Shown: in pieces, positions 35,228 to 42,392 of the stretch
How positions within the stretch are numbered: the stretch's first letter is position 1
How the letters are laid out: each line of letters opens with the position of its first letter
Origin: Bacteroidota bacterium
GTDB taxonomy: Bacteria > Bacteroidota > Bacteroidia > Flavobacteriales > Flavobacteriaceae
DNA length: 51,119 nt
Assembly: GCA_023457535.1 (NCBI GenBank)
Contig: JAEWLN010000055.1
Coordinates: forward strand, 1 to 51,119
Reading direction: 5' to 3'
The notes under the pieces: generated by a model
Databases searched by the model: none
What the model saw: only the letters and a program-made list of their open reading frames with translations
What the model was told of the DNA's origin: nothing
Translations under genes and position numbers: made by a program

Positions 35228-35347
35228 GTCGTAAAGTCATAAGGTCATAAAGTCATGAGGTCATAAAGTCATAAGGTCGAAAAGTCTTAAAGTCGAAAAG
35301 TCTTAAAGTCGAAAAGTCTTAAAGTCTTAAAGTCATAAAGTCTTAAA
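35228..35347. repeat. 8-bp tandem repeat, 15 units
   Basis: Exactly 120 bp in 15 in-phase units of the form GTC(A/T/G)(T/A)(A/G)A(A/G). The first six are GTCATAAR-like; units 7-12 alternate GTCGAAAA and GTCTTAAA, showing a 16-bp doubling; the last three are GTCTTAAA/GTCATAAA. No spacers, so it is not CRISPR. Confidence 0.92.
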
Positions 35348-35392
35348 GGCATTTTGCTTTTCGCGATCGTCGTGCTTTCATGGCTTTTCGCT

Positions 35393-35424
35393 TTTATGAC
35401 TTTACGACTTTCGTCTTTTACGAC
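35393..35424. repeat. Inverted remnant of the 8-bp array abutting the etfB stop
   Basis: TTTATGAC, TTTACGAC, TTTCGTC and TTTTACGAC are inverse-complement units of the array at 35228 and end directly at the etfB stop codon (35425). The two arrays could pair in the transcript, making a long stem-loop downstream of etfB. Confidence 0.8.
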
Positions 35425-36168
35425 TCAAATCACTTTCGCCTCATTGTGCAACGCACTCACCAACCCGTCAATGTCATCTGCGCTAAACAATTTCACCGCA
35501 GATTTTGGCGCCGGTTTTTCAAACTTTACCGCCTTTGTCTCGGCATTTGCAGAGGCCTCCACGATGTTCAACGCTTTCGTACGCGCGGTCATGATGCCAC
35601 GCATGTTCGGGATGCGCAAATCTTTTTCTTCTACAAGGCCTTTTTGTCCGCCAATGATCAATGGCAATGCCGCCGACACGGTTTCCTTGCCGCCGTCTAT
35701 CTCGCGCACCACTTTGGCGCTGCCGCCTTCCACGGTAAGCCCGATCGCGCCGTTCACAAAGTTATAGCCCAGGATTGCGGCCATCATGCCGGGAACCATG
35801 CCGCCATTGTAATCGAGCGATTCTTTTCCTGCGATCACTAAATCATAACCGCCGTTTTTGACCACATCTGAGAGCATTTTGGCCACCGCAAAACCATCGG
35901 TTGGGTTAGCGTTGACGCGGATGGCCTCATTGGCGCCAATGGCGAGCGCTTTTCTGAGCGTCGGTTCAGTGTCCGGGCCGCCTACGTTGACCACCGTTAC
36001 GTGGGCGCCTTGCTGCTCCTGGAACCAAATCGCACGCGTGAGGCCAAATTCATCGTTCGGATTGATCACGAACTGAACGCCGTTGGTGTCAAATTCTGAG
36101 TCTCCGTTGGTAAAATTGATTTTGGAAGTAGTATCAGGCACGTGGCTGATGCAAACTAATATTTTCAT
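35425..36168 (-). CDS. etfB: Electron transfer flavoprotein subunit beta
   Basis: 247 residues. MKILVCISHVPDTTSKINF opens the protein, followed by the AMP-binding signature region (DGFAVAKMLSDVVKNGGYDLVIAGKESLDYNGGMVPGMMAAILGYNFV). EtfB holds AMP and is the partner-recognition subunit of the ETF heterodimer. First gene of the etfB-etfA-nuclease run; the upstream 250-bp divergent region contains two 12-bp palindromes. Confidence 0.98.
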   Translation of the reverse strand: MKILVCISHVPDTTSKINFTNGDSEFDTNGVQFVINPNDEFGLTRAIWFQEQQGAHVTVVNVGGPDTEPTLRKALAIGANEAIRVNANPTDGFAVAKMLSDVVKNGGYDLVIAGKESLDYNGGMVPGMMAAILGYNFVNGAIGLTVEGGSAKVVREIDGGKETVSAALPLIIGGQKGLVEEKDLRIPNMRGIMTARTKALNIVEASANAETKAVKFEKPAPKSAVKLFSADDIDGLVSALHNEAKVI

Positions 36169-36207
36169 TTTTTAGGATTTAAAAAAGAGTTTTCGCCGCG
36201 AAATTAG

Positions 36208-36242
36208 CGAATTAATTCGAATAATTTTACTATGCATGCATA
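36208..36242. promoter_or_regulatory. Two 12-bp palindromes upstream of etfB
   Basis: CGAATTAATTCG (36208-36219) and TATGCATGCATA (36231-36242), centres 23 bp apart, in the divergent gap between etfB and the lipoprotein gene. Both are perfect but different in sequence; they may be operators or chance A+T-rich palindromes. Confidence 0.3.
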
Positions 36243-36421
36243 ATATTTACATCGATTTCGTGATTTTTTTTGCTTTTGCCGGACCTCCAACTTTGGAATC
36301 TTGCCGGACGTGCGCCAATTGAGGCGAATCGCGGTAGGGAAAATACGGCGGGCATCGGAGGAAAACCCTAAAGGCAGGCCAGATTTACGGACTAATTTTA
36401 TCGCAATAATTTAATAAACAA

Positions 36422-36847
36422 ATGATTATGAGAAAAATAATTCTGTTTTCAGCATTTCTTTTTGGGGTAGTCTCGTGCAGCGAGGATCATTCAGTGCTAT
36501 CGGCGGAGGCACCCGATTCAGGTTCCGCCAAAATGGCTGCAAATCCCGTCATGCGCAGCCTTGCCGGCACAACATGGGATTTCACCATACACAACAATGA
36601 TATTTTCTGGCACGCCGATGTGACTTTCTATGCCAACGGCACCACAATGTACGACGAACCTGAATTTCCCGGCAAGTACACCAATTATGGCACATGGCGT
36701 CAGGTGGGGAATACCGTTTATTATGATCTTTCATCGGAGTTGCCGGATACCGGCTATTATTTTACGGGTACATTTTCAGGTCAAAACATGTCAGGCACCT
36801 ATACTTTTGGAACCGGGCCTCAGCAGTGGTCTGCGGTGCAATACTGA
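36422..36847 (+). CDS. Small lipoprotein of unknown function, lipocalin-like
   Basis: 141 residues, or 139 if the second ATG (36428) is used. Lipobox GVVSC with C19, so a lipoprotein, then a disordered stretch and a domain of about 100 residues beginning SLAGTTWDFTIHNNDIFWHADVTFYANGTTMYD and ending GTFSGQNMSGTYTFGTGPQQWSAVQY. The alternating strands and GTW/GTWR motifs recall small lipocalin-like beta-barrels that measure a difference between compact and extended forms, but I cannot name a family. It is flanked by divergent etfB and by pdhB 158 bp downstream. Likely on the periplasmic or outer-membrane face. Confidence 0.75.
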   Translation: MIMRKIILFSAFLFGVVSCSEDHSVLSAEAPDSGSAKMAANPVMRSLAGTTWDFTIHNNDIFWHADVTFYANGTTMYDEPEFPGKYTNYGTWRQVGNTVYYDLSSELPDTGYYFTGTFSGQNMSGTYTFGTGPQQWSAVQY

Positions 36848-36977
36848 ACGCATTTTAACGCGCCGTAAAAACGGGCGGCGGCGGGTTTGTGGAGTGGGTA
36901 TGTGGCTTACTATTTCGATATCGTAACTTCGGCGGTGAATAACGTTTACATTGTAGTAAAATGTAATTTAAAATAAT

Positions 36978-36985
36978 TATTTTTG
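36978..36985 (+). promoter_or_regulatory. Possible pdhB -7 promoter box
   Basis: TATTTTTG, matching TAnnTTTG, 20 bp before the pdhB ATG. The nearest TTG upstream (36951) is 24 bp away, slightly long. Confidence 0.5.
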
Positions 36986-37005
36986 CGTTTCAAAATTCGA
37001 TACAC

Positions 37006-37986
37006 ATGAGAACGATACAATTCAGGGAAGCCATTGCCGAAGCGATGAGCGAAGAAATGCGCCGCGACGAATCTGTTTATTTAATGGGAGAAGAAGTTGC
37101 CGAGTACAATGGTGCGTACAAAGCGTCAAAAGGGATGCTCGATGAATTCGGTCCAAAGCGCGTCATTGATACGCCAATCGCCGAGCTCGGATTTGCAGGG
37201 ATTGCCGTAGGTTCGGCCATGAACGGCAACCGCCCGATTGTAGAATTCATGACGTTCAACTTCTCGCTCGTCGGTATCGACCAGATCATCAACAACGCGG
37301 CCAAGATGCGCCAGATGTCGGCCGGACAATTCCCGATGCCGATGGTCTTCCGCGGCCCAACAGCGTCTGCCGGACAACTCGGGGCCACGCACTCGCAGGC
37401 TTTTGAGAACTGGTACGCGAACACGCCGGGCTTAAAAGTAGTCGTGCCGTCCACGCCTTATGACGCCAAAGGACTTTTGAAATCTGCGATCCGCGACAAT
37501 GATCCTGTTATTTTCATGGAATCGGAACAAATGTACGGCGACAAAGGAGAAGTGCCTGACGGCGAATACACATTGCCGCTTGGTGTTGCCGATATCAAGC
37601 GCGAAGGCGCTGACGTAACGGTCGTATCGTTCGGGAAAATCATCAAAGAAGCGCTGATCGCCGCCGAAGAACTCGCCAAAGAAGGCATCTCGCTCGAAGT
37701 GATCGATTTGCGTACCGTGCGCCCGATGGACTATGATGCGATCATCAAATCGGTCCAGAAAACCAACCGCCTGATCGTTTTGGAGGAGGCGTGGCCGTTT
37801 GCGAGCGTGGCCTCTGAAATCACCTATATGGTTCAGGAGCGCGCGTTCGATTACCTCGACGCCCCAATCCAGCGCATTACCACTGCCGACACCCCGGCGC
37901 CGTATTCACCAACGCTTTTGAAAGAGTGGTTGCCAAATTCGAATGATGTGGTAAAAGCGGTTAAAAAAGTGATGTATAAGAAGTAA
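37006..37986 (+). CDS. pdhB: Pyruvate dehydrogenase E1 component, subunit beta
   Basis: 326 residues, standard for the beta subunit of alpha2beta2 E1. RTIQFREAIAEAMSEEMRRDESVYLMGEEV, GFAGIAVGSAMNGNRPIVEFMTFNF (thiamine diphosphate site with the conserved Glu), FRGPTASAGQLGATHSQAFENWYANTPGLKVVVPSTPYDAKGLL and the C-terminal VIDLRTVRPMDYDAII are all present. With the alpha subunit it decarboxylates pyruvate and acetylates lipoyl-E2. The alpha gene is not adjacent; a stand-alone pdhB near etfB/etfA is, as I recall, a Flavobacteria arrangement. It could act on branched-chain 2-oxo acids instead, but the context favours pyruvate. Confidence 0.95.
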   Translation: MRTIQFREAIAEAMSEEMRRDESVYLMGEEVAEYNGAYKASKGMLDEFGPKRVIDTPIAELGFAGIAVGSAMNGNRPIVEFMTFNFSLVGIDQIINNAAKMRQMSAGQFPMPMVFRGPTASAGQLGATHSQAFENWYANTPGLKVVVPSTPYDAKGLLKSAIRDNDPVIFMESEQMYGDKGEVPDGEYTLPLGVADIKREGADVTVVSFGKIIKEALIAAEELAKEGISLEVIDLRTVRPMDYDAIIKSVQKTNRLIVLEEAWPFASVASEITYMVQERAFDYLDAPIQRITTADTPAPYSPTLLKEWLPNSNDVVKAVKKVMYKK

Positions 37987-38006
37987 TTGACTTCGTTTTG
38001 ATAGTA

Positions 38007-38035
38007 AAGCCGGAATTTAAGTTCCGGCTTTTTTG
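38007..38035 (+). terminator. Rho-independent terminator after pdhB
   Basis: Perfect stem AAGCCGGAA / TTCCGGCTT with a 6-nt loop and a T tail. It starts 20 bp after the pdhB stop and ends just before repeat copy D. Confidence 0.92.
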
Positions 38036-38038
38036 TTT

Positions 38039-38253
38039 GGAGCTGTTTCCCGCTTTTCACTGCAAACGAAGTTCACTGAACTCCGCTGAAAAATACTAAC
38101 TAGGTGAAGTAATCTTTTTACACTTCGCTGGCGCAAGTTTAAAAAGGATTTTCGTTTCAAATGCCTTTTTAGGCATTGCTTTGCCAATTCGCTTCGCTCG
38201 GGTCACCGAACACCTATTAAGAATGTTCACCAGGTGAGGTAATCGGGGCTAAG
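38039..38253 (+). repeat. Palindromic intergenic repeat, expanded composite copy D
   Basis: Contains the ordinary repeat in four pieces: GGAGCTGTTTCCCGC ... TGCAA, TCTTTTT ... AAAAAGGATTTTCGTTTCAA, then TCGGGGCTAAGG. Extra segments of 47 bp (38066-38112) and 82 bp (38161-38242) interrupt it at both places where other copies read CAATC. Both extra segments end in AGGTGAAGTAA or AGGTGAGGTAA. Confidence 0.75.
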
Positions 38254-38309
38254 GTTTGTAGCCATGCTCGAGCTATTTTATTGAACTAGATGGCGCGAAA
38301 TACTTTCGC

Positions 38310-38977
38310 GTTTTGCCTGCCGGCAGGCCTGCTTTTGTCTGCTGACAAAAGTAGCAAAAACAGCCAGCGCCAGACTTTTCGGCGACCTGTTAGCTTTTGC
38401 CGGCTAAATTGCAAAAACTCGCCTGCGGCTCAAACACTTTGCAATTTTGCGCCAGCTTCAAGCAACAGGTGCCCGCCTGCAAAGTCGATGGCGCGCCAGG
38501 CAGGAAAGTGCTCATCTGCATTTTTGGCTTGCCCGCTGCGCCAAAAATTCTCACGATTAAATATTCATTAAACTTGACATTTATCGTCCGCTTTGAAAGT
38601 TCGTCGAACGCGCGCGAACTTCATCTAAACCAGAACGTATTTGCCAGCGAGGGACGTTTTTACGACAAACTTTCCAAGCGAGATGGTTCGTCCAACTTAG
38701 AACAAATTTTCTTCGTGCGGATTTTTGGCGCTGTGCGGGAGCCAAAAATAAAATAGACACTTTCCTTGGGCGAAGCGGCCATCAGGAAATCAACGTAAAA
38801 AACAACGAAGGTTTGAACGGCAAAACTGCGTAGAGTTGAGTTGTTTGCGACCAGCAAACAACGAACGGTTAGCGGTTTGGAGTGAAAACCGAGGTAGTTT
38901 TTGAGTTAATTTTCTGTGCGCCGCGCCTTTTTGCTACTTTTGCGGCGAGGCAAAAGTAGGCCCGCGGCAGCGAAAAC
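38310..38977. mobile_element. Gene-free, hairpin-rich segment with about 60-bp terminal inverted repeats
   Basis: The two ends (38310-38371 and 38917-38977) are imperfect inverted copies, each with a CTTTTG hairpin and sharing the exact 15-mer CAAAAGTAGCAAAAA (38346-38360, inverted at 38928-38942). Inside are: a nested structure at 38381-38473 with outer arms GACCTGTTAGCTT / AAGCAACAGGT and a perfect inner AAATTGCAAA / TTTGCAATTT; two hairpins with arms ATTTTTGGC / GCCAAAAAT near 38521-38549 and 38718-38753; AAGTTCG / CGAACTT near 38597-38625; and GTTGTTTGC / GCAAACAAC near 38838-38861. No open frame looks like protein. It resembles a non-autonomous transposable (MITE-like) element or a structured RNA locus; no transposase and no clear target duplication were seen. 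Confidence 0.5.
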
Positions 38978-39050
38978 ATCGGCAGAAATCAATGCGTGAT
39001 TTTTTAGTTCTTTTGTCCGAAAGCAAAGTCAAAAAAACAAAAAAACCACC

Positions 39051-39058
39051 TATATTTG
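39051..39058 (+). promoter_or_regulatory. Possible -7 box of the DUF5686 gene
   Basis: TATATTTG, a full TAnnTTTG match 29 bp before the ATG at 39088. No TTG lies at the expected distance. Confidence 0.45.
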
Positions 39059-39087
39059 ACACATCATCCCCGCGATGAACCACCGCT

Positions 39088-41571
39088 ATGAATAAATTCC
39101 TCTCGTGTTGCGTTTTCGTGCTGCTTTCGGTCGCGGCGCTTGCCCAAACCAAGGTCAGCGGCGTTGTCCTCGACGATACCGATCAGCCCGTGCCATACGC
39201 CAATGTCGTATTCAAAGGCTCCAACCAGGGCATTGTGACCAATGAGGACGGGCGTTTCTACATCGAATCGGATCAAACGTATAAAGCGGTTGTCGTATCG
39301 TTTGTAGGCTTTGAGACCAAAGAAGTGCCGCTGCCCAAAGCCGTGAATTACGATTTTGTGATCAAGCTTGGTGGTGAAAAACTCAAGGAAGTGGTCATCT
39401 TTAGCGGCAAAACGTCCAAAAAAGACAATCCGGCGCTCGACATTTTGCGAAAGATCTGGGCGCGCAAGAAAAAGAACGGGCTCTACATGTTCGACCAATA
39501 CCAAATGGAAAAGTACGAAAAGGTCGAATTTGACATGAATTCGATCGACTCGGCGTTCATGAAGCAAAAGATCTTCAAAGGCATGGAGTTCATTTTCGAC
39601 CAGGTCGATACCTCGGACGTGACCGGAAAAACCTATCTGCCCATTTTCATCAACGAGGCGCTCTCGAACGTCTACGGCGACAACAAGCTCAAAAAAGTCA
39701 AGGAAATCCTCAAGGCGAACAAAAATTCGGGCTTTAGCTCTAACCAGCAAATTATTGCATTCATCAAAGACCTTTATTCGGATTACGACATCTACAACAA
39801 CTACCTGACGTTTTTTGACAAAGGGTTCACCAGTCCGCTTTCGCGCACGGGCATCGACGTTTACAATTATGTGCTGACCGACACGGCGTACATCGACAAC
39901 AAATGGTGCTACAACATCGTTTTTTATCCGCGGCGCAAGAACGAGCTCACGTTCAAAGGCGATTTCTGGGTCAACGACACCACGTTTGCGATCAAGAAAA
40001 TCAACATGGCCGTGACCAAAAGCGCCAACATCAACTGGGTCAAGGACATTTACATCGAGCAGGAATTTGAGGTTTTGAACGATTCGGTGTTTTTGCTGAC
40101 CAAGGATTACATGATGAGTGATTTTGCGCTCAACAAAAAGGAAAAATCCAAAGGCGTTTACGGCAAGCGGACGACTTTTTTCCGCAACCACCAATTCAAT
40201 AAAGAAAAGCCGGCCGATTTTTACAAACAGGAGGTCAATTTTATCGATCCGTCGGTGTATGTCAAACCCGATGAATTCTGGGAACAGAACCGGTTTGAAA
40301 AGCTTTCCAAAGACGAACAGGGCGTCTACAAAATGCTCGATACGCTCAAAACGGTCAGGAAATTCAAGCAGATTTATAACCTTGTCTCGATCCTGGGAAG
40401 CGGCTACATCGAGTTCGACCGGCTGAATTTCGACTACGGGCCGATCTTTTCGACCGTCGGGTTCAACGAAGTCGAAGGATTTCGCGTGCGCGCCGGCGGA
40501 CGCACCTATTTTGGCCCGAACGACCTGTGGCGTCTGCAAGGTTACACCGCATACGGTTTTGACGACAATAAATTCAAATACGGCATTTCCGGCAAATGGA
40601 TGATCGACAAAAAGTCGCGTCTGATCCTCTCGGGCGGCAACCGGCGCGATGTCGAGCAAATCGGCGCAAGCCTGACCACGACAAACGATGTGCTGGGGCG
40701 CAGCTTTGCCTCGTCGTCACTGTTTTCGACCGGCAGCAACGGCAAGCTCACCAATATCAATTTGACGACTTTTGGCGTGGAGATCGAACCGTGGAAAAAT
40801 TTTGTGTTCGGCACACAGCTTTCCTACCGCACGCTCGAATCGGCATCGTCCACGTTCAAGCTCGATTATTACACCGATGCGAGCCGTACGTCCACACGCG
40901 GCGATGTGCGCCAGTTTGAAGCCGCCGTCCAGGTCGATTACACGCCGGGCAGGAAGACCGTTGGGTTTGGCGTGGAGCGCACCGTGATCGACAACCCGTT
41001 TCCGCGTATTTTTGTCAATTATGCCGCGGGTTACAAAGGCATTGCCGACAGCGATTTCGACTACCAGCGATTGCAGTTATATTACAAACAACCCGTGTTG
41101 ATCGGTCCCATCGGACGCTCGAATTTCATTGTTGAACTCGGTAAGACTTTTGGAACAGTGCCACTCGGGCTCATGAGCATCGTGCCGGGCAACCAGACCT
41201 ATTTTACGATCGAAAATACGTTTTCCAACCTCAATTTCTACGAGTTTGTCGCCGATGAATATGCGACCTTCCAGTGGGAGCACAACTTTCACGGCAAAAT
41301 TTTCGCACGCGTACCGGGATTGCGCAAGCTCAACTGGCGCGAGATCATCGGTATTCGCGGCGTTTACGGAACGGTGTCGCAGGACAATCGGAACATCAAT
41401 GCCTCGGGGCTGGTGTATCGTGCGCCTGAAGATGCCTATTGGGAGTACAGCGCCGGGATCGGCAATATTTTCAAAGTGTTCCGCATCGATTTCTCGTGGC
41501 GCGGCAATTATATCAATGTGCCCGATGCGCAGAAATTTGCGGTAAAAGGTGCATTCGGTTTCCATTTTTAG
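39088..41571 (+). CDS. DUF5686/carboxypeptidase-regulatory-like outer-membrane protein
   Basis: 827 residues. Signal peptide MNKFLSCCVFVLLSVAALAQ, then a CarboxypepD_reg-like beta-sandwich (about 22-105, GVVLDDTDQPVPYANVVFKGSNQGIVTNEDGRFYIES), then the long DUF5686 region that in its second half has barrel-like strands (GGRTYFGPNDLWRLQGYTAYGFDDNKFKYGISG, FAVKGAFGFHF at the end). The family is widespread in Bacteroidota outer membranes; function is not established, although its regulatory domain is shared with SusC/TonB receptors. It lacks an obvious plug domain. It follows the 670-bp repeat segment and precedes the glycosylase gene. Confidence 0.9.
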   Translation: MNKFLSCCVFVLLSVAALAQTKVSGVVLDDTDQPVPYANVVFKGSNQGIVTNEDGRFYIESDQTYKAVVVSFVGFETKEVPLPKAVNYDFVIKLGGEKLKEVVIFSGKTSKKDNPALDILRKIWARKKKNGLYMFDQYQMEKYEKVEFDMNSIDSAFMKQKIFKGMEFIFDQVDTSDVTGKTYLPIFINEALSNVYGDNKLKKVKEILKANKNSGFSSNQQIIAFIKDLYSDYDIYNNYLTFFDKGFTSPLSRTGIDVYNYVLTDTAYIDNKWCYNIVFYPRRKNELTFKGDFWVNDTTFAIKKINMAVTKSANINWVKDIYIEQEFEVLNDSVFLLTKDYMMSDFALNKKEKSKGVYGKRTTFFRNHQFNKEKPADFYKQEVNFIDPSVYVKPDEFWEQNRFEKLSKDEQGVYKMLDTLKTVRKFKQIYNLVSILGSGYIEFDRLNFDYGPIFSTVGFNEVEGFRVRAGGRTYFGPNDLWRLQGYTAYGFDDNKFKYGISGKWMIDKKSRLILSGGNRRDVEQIGASLTTTNDVLGRSFASSSLFSTGSNGKLTNINLTTFGVEIEPWKNFVFGTQLSYRTLESASSTFKLDYYTDASRTSTRGDVRQFEAAVQVDYTPGRKTVGFGVERTVIDNPFPRIFVNYAAGYKGIADSDFDYQRLQLYYKQPVLIGPIGRSNFIVELGKTFGTVPLGLMSIVPGNQTYFTIENTFSNLNFYEFVADEYATFQWEHNFHGKIFARVPGLRKLNWREIIGIRGVYGTVSQDNRNINASGLVYRAPEDAYWEYSAGIGNIFKVFRIDFSWRGNYINVPDAQKFAVKGAFGFHF

Positions 41572-41572
41572 C

Positions 41573-41630
41573 GTTGAACGTCGGATGTCGAACGTCGAAT
41601 GTCGAATGTCCAATGTCAAATGTCGAACGG
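41573..41630. repeat. Degenerate AATGTCGAA tandem repeat
   Basis: About six 9-bp-like units (ATGTCGAACG, TCGAATGTCG, AATGTCCAATGTC, AAATGTCGAACGG) directly after the DUF5686 stop codon, in the same style as the array at 33991. Confidence 0.75.
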
Positions 41631-41692
41631 CCACTAACTTGACCTCAAACCGACCCACTTTTCACGAAACTGCCCAACAATCCGTTTCAATC

Positions 41693-42298
41693 ATGAACGA
41701 CGCGCTTACTTTTCTATCCAGGCAAAAAATCTTCCGGAACATCATCGAACAATATGGCGTTCCCGTCATTCCCATGCGTCCGCAGGGATTTCAAACGCTG
41801 GTGTTGCTGATTCTCGAGCAGCAGGTGTCGATCGATTCGGCCAAGGCGACTTTTCGACAAATCAAATTGCAATTCCCCAACATGCTTCCGGAGGAATTGG
41901 CCGGTGTTTCCGCCGATGATTTCCGGGTTCTTGGCGTGAGCCGTCAAAAGGCGGGCTACATCAGCGGCCTGGCGCGTGCGATTTTGGATAAGACCATCGA
42001 TTTGGAAAGTTTTCCGCACAAAACCGCGGGTCAGGTCCGCGCCGAACTGCTCGCGCTCAAAGGCATCGGCAACTGGACGGCGGACATTTACCTGATGTTT
42101 TGCCTGCAATCGCCTGATATTATTCCGCTTGGCGACATTGCAATCGTTCGTACAATCAGGGAATTGCTGGACATCCACACCAAAGAGGAAATGGAATTTG
42201 CAGCATTGCAGTGGGCGCCGCACCGGTCCATGGCAGCGTATCTGCTGTGGCACCATTACCTTCAAAAGCGCAACCGCAAAATCGACTACTCTGTTTAA
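41693..42298 (+). CDS. DNA-3-methyladenine glycosylase, AlkA-like (HhH-GPD)
   Basis: 201 residues from the ATG at 41693. The frame runs back to 41549 through the tandem repeat, and those extra residues (RRMSNVECRMSNVKC) are clearly repeat-encoded, so the inner start is right. Helix-hairpin-helix motif LLALKGIGNWTADIYLMF (about residues 116-136), followed by the catalytic aspartate in PLGDIAIVRTI; no lysine at the bifunctional position, so it is monofunctional. It removes alkylated purines, starting base-excision repair. No FeS cluster loop is seen. It shares its strand with hppA downstream, which has its own promoter. Confidence 0.93.
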   Translation: MNDALTFLSRQKIFRNIIEQYGVPVIPMRPQGFQTLVLLILEQQVSIDSAKATFRQIKLQFPNMLPEELAGVSADDFRVLGVSRQKAGYISGLARAILDKTIDLESFPHKTAGQVRAELLALKGIGNWTADIYLMFCLQSPDIIPLGDIAIVRTIRELLDIHTKEEMEFAALQWAPHRSMAAYLLWHHYLQKRNRKIDYSV

Positions 42299-42330
42299 AA
42301 TCAGCTAACAACAAATTAACTTTTGAGTAG

Positions 42331-42360
42331 TTGTTTTTTGTTAATGTTTTGTTACTTTTG
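42331..42360 (+). promoter_or_regulatory. Strong promoter of hppA
   Basis: TTG (42331-42333), 19 bp, TACTTTTG (42353-42360): a full match to the Bacteroidota housekeeping promoter. It lies 32 bp before the hppA ATG. Confidence 0.75.
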
Positions 42361-42392
42361 CAGGCGATAAAATAAGAACAAAAATTACTTTT

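Noticed and set aside
35228..35347. CRISPR array
   Set aside because: Units are 8 bp and contiguous with no spacers, and no cas gene is present.
38381..38473. Integron attC site
   Set aside because: The folded arms with unpaired bases are reminiscent, but no GTTRRRY/RYYYAAC core pair and no integrase gene were found.
39064..40659. 531-codon open frame on the minus strand inside the DUF5686 gene
   Set aside because: It is the antisense shadow of a well-supported gene; the translation has no domain sense and is rich in Val/Asp/Phe runs typical of reverse reading.
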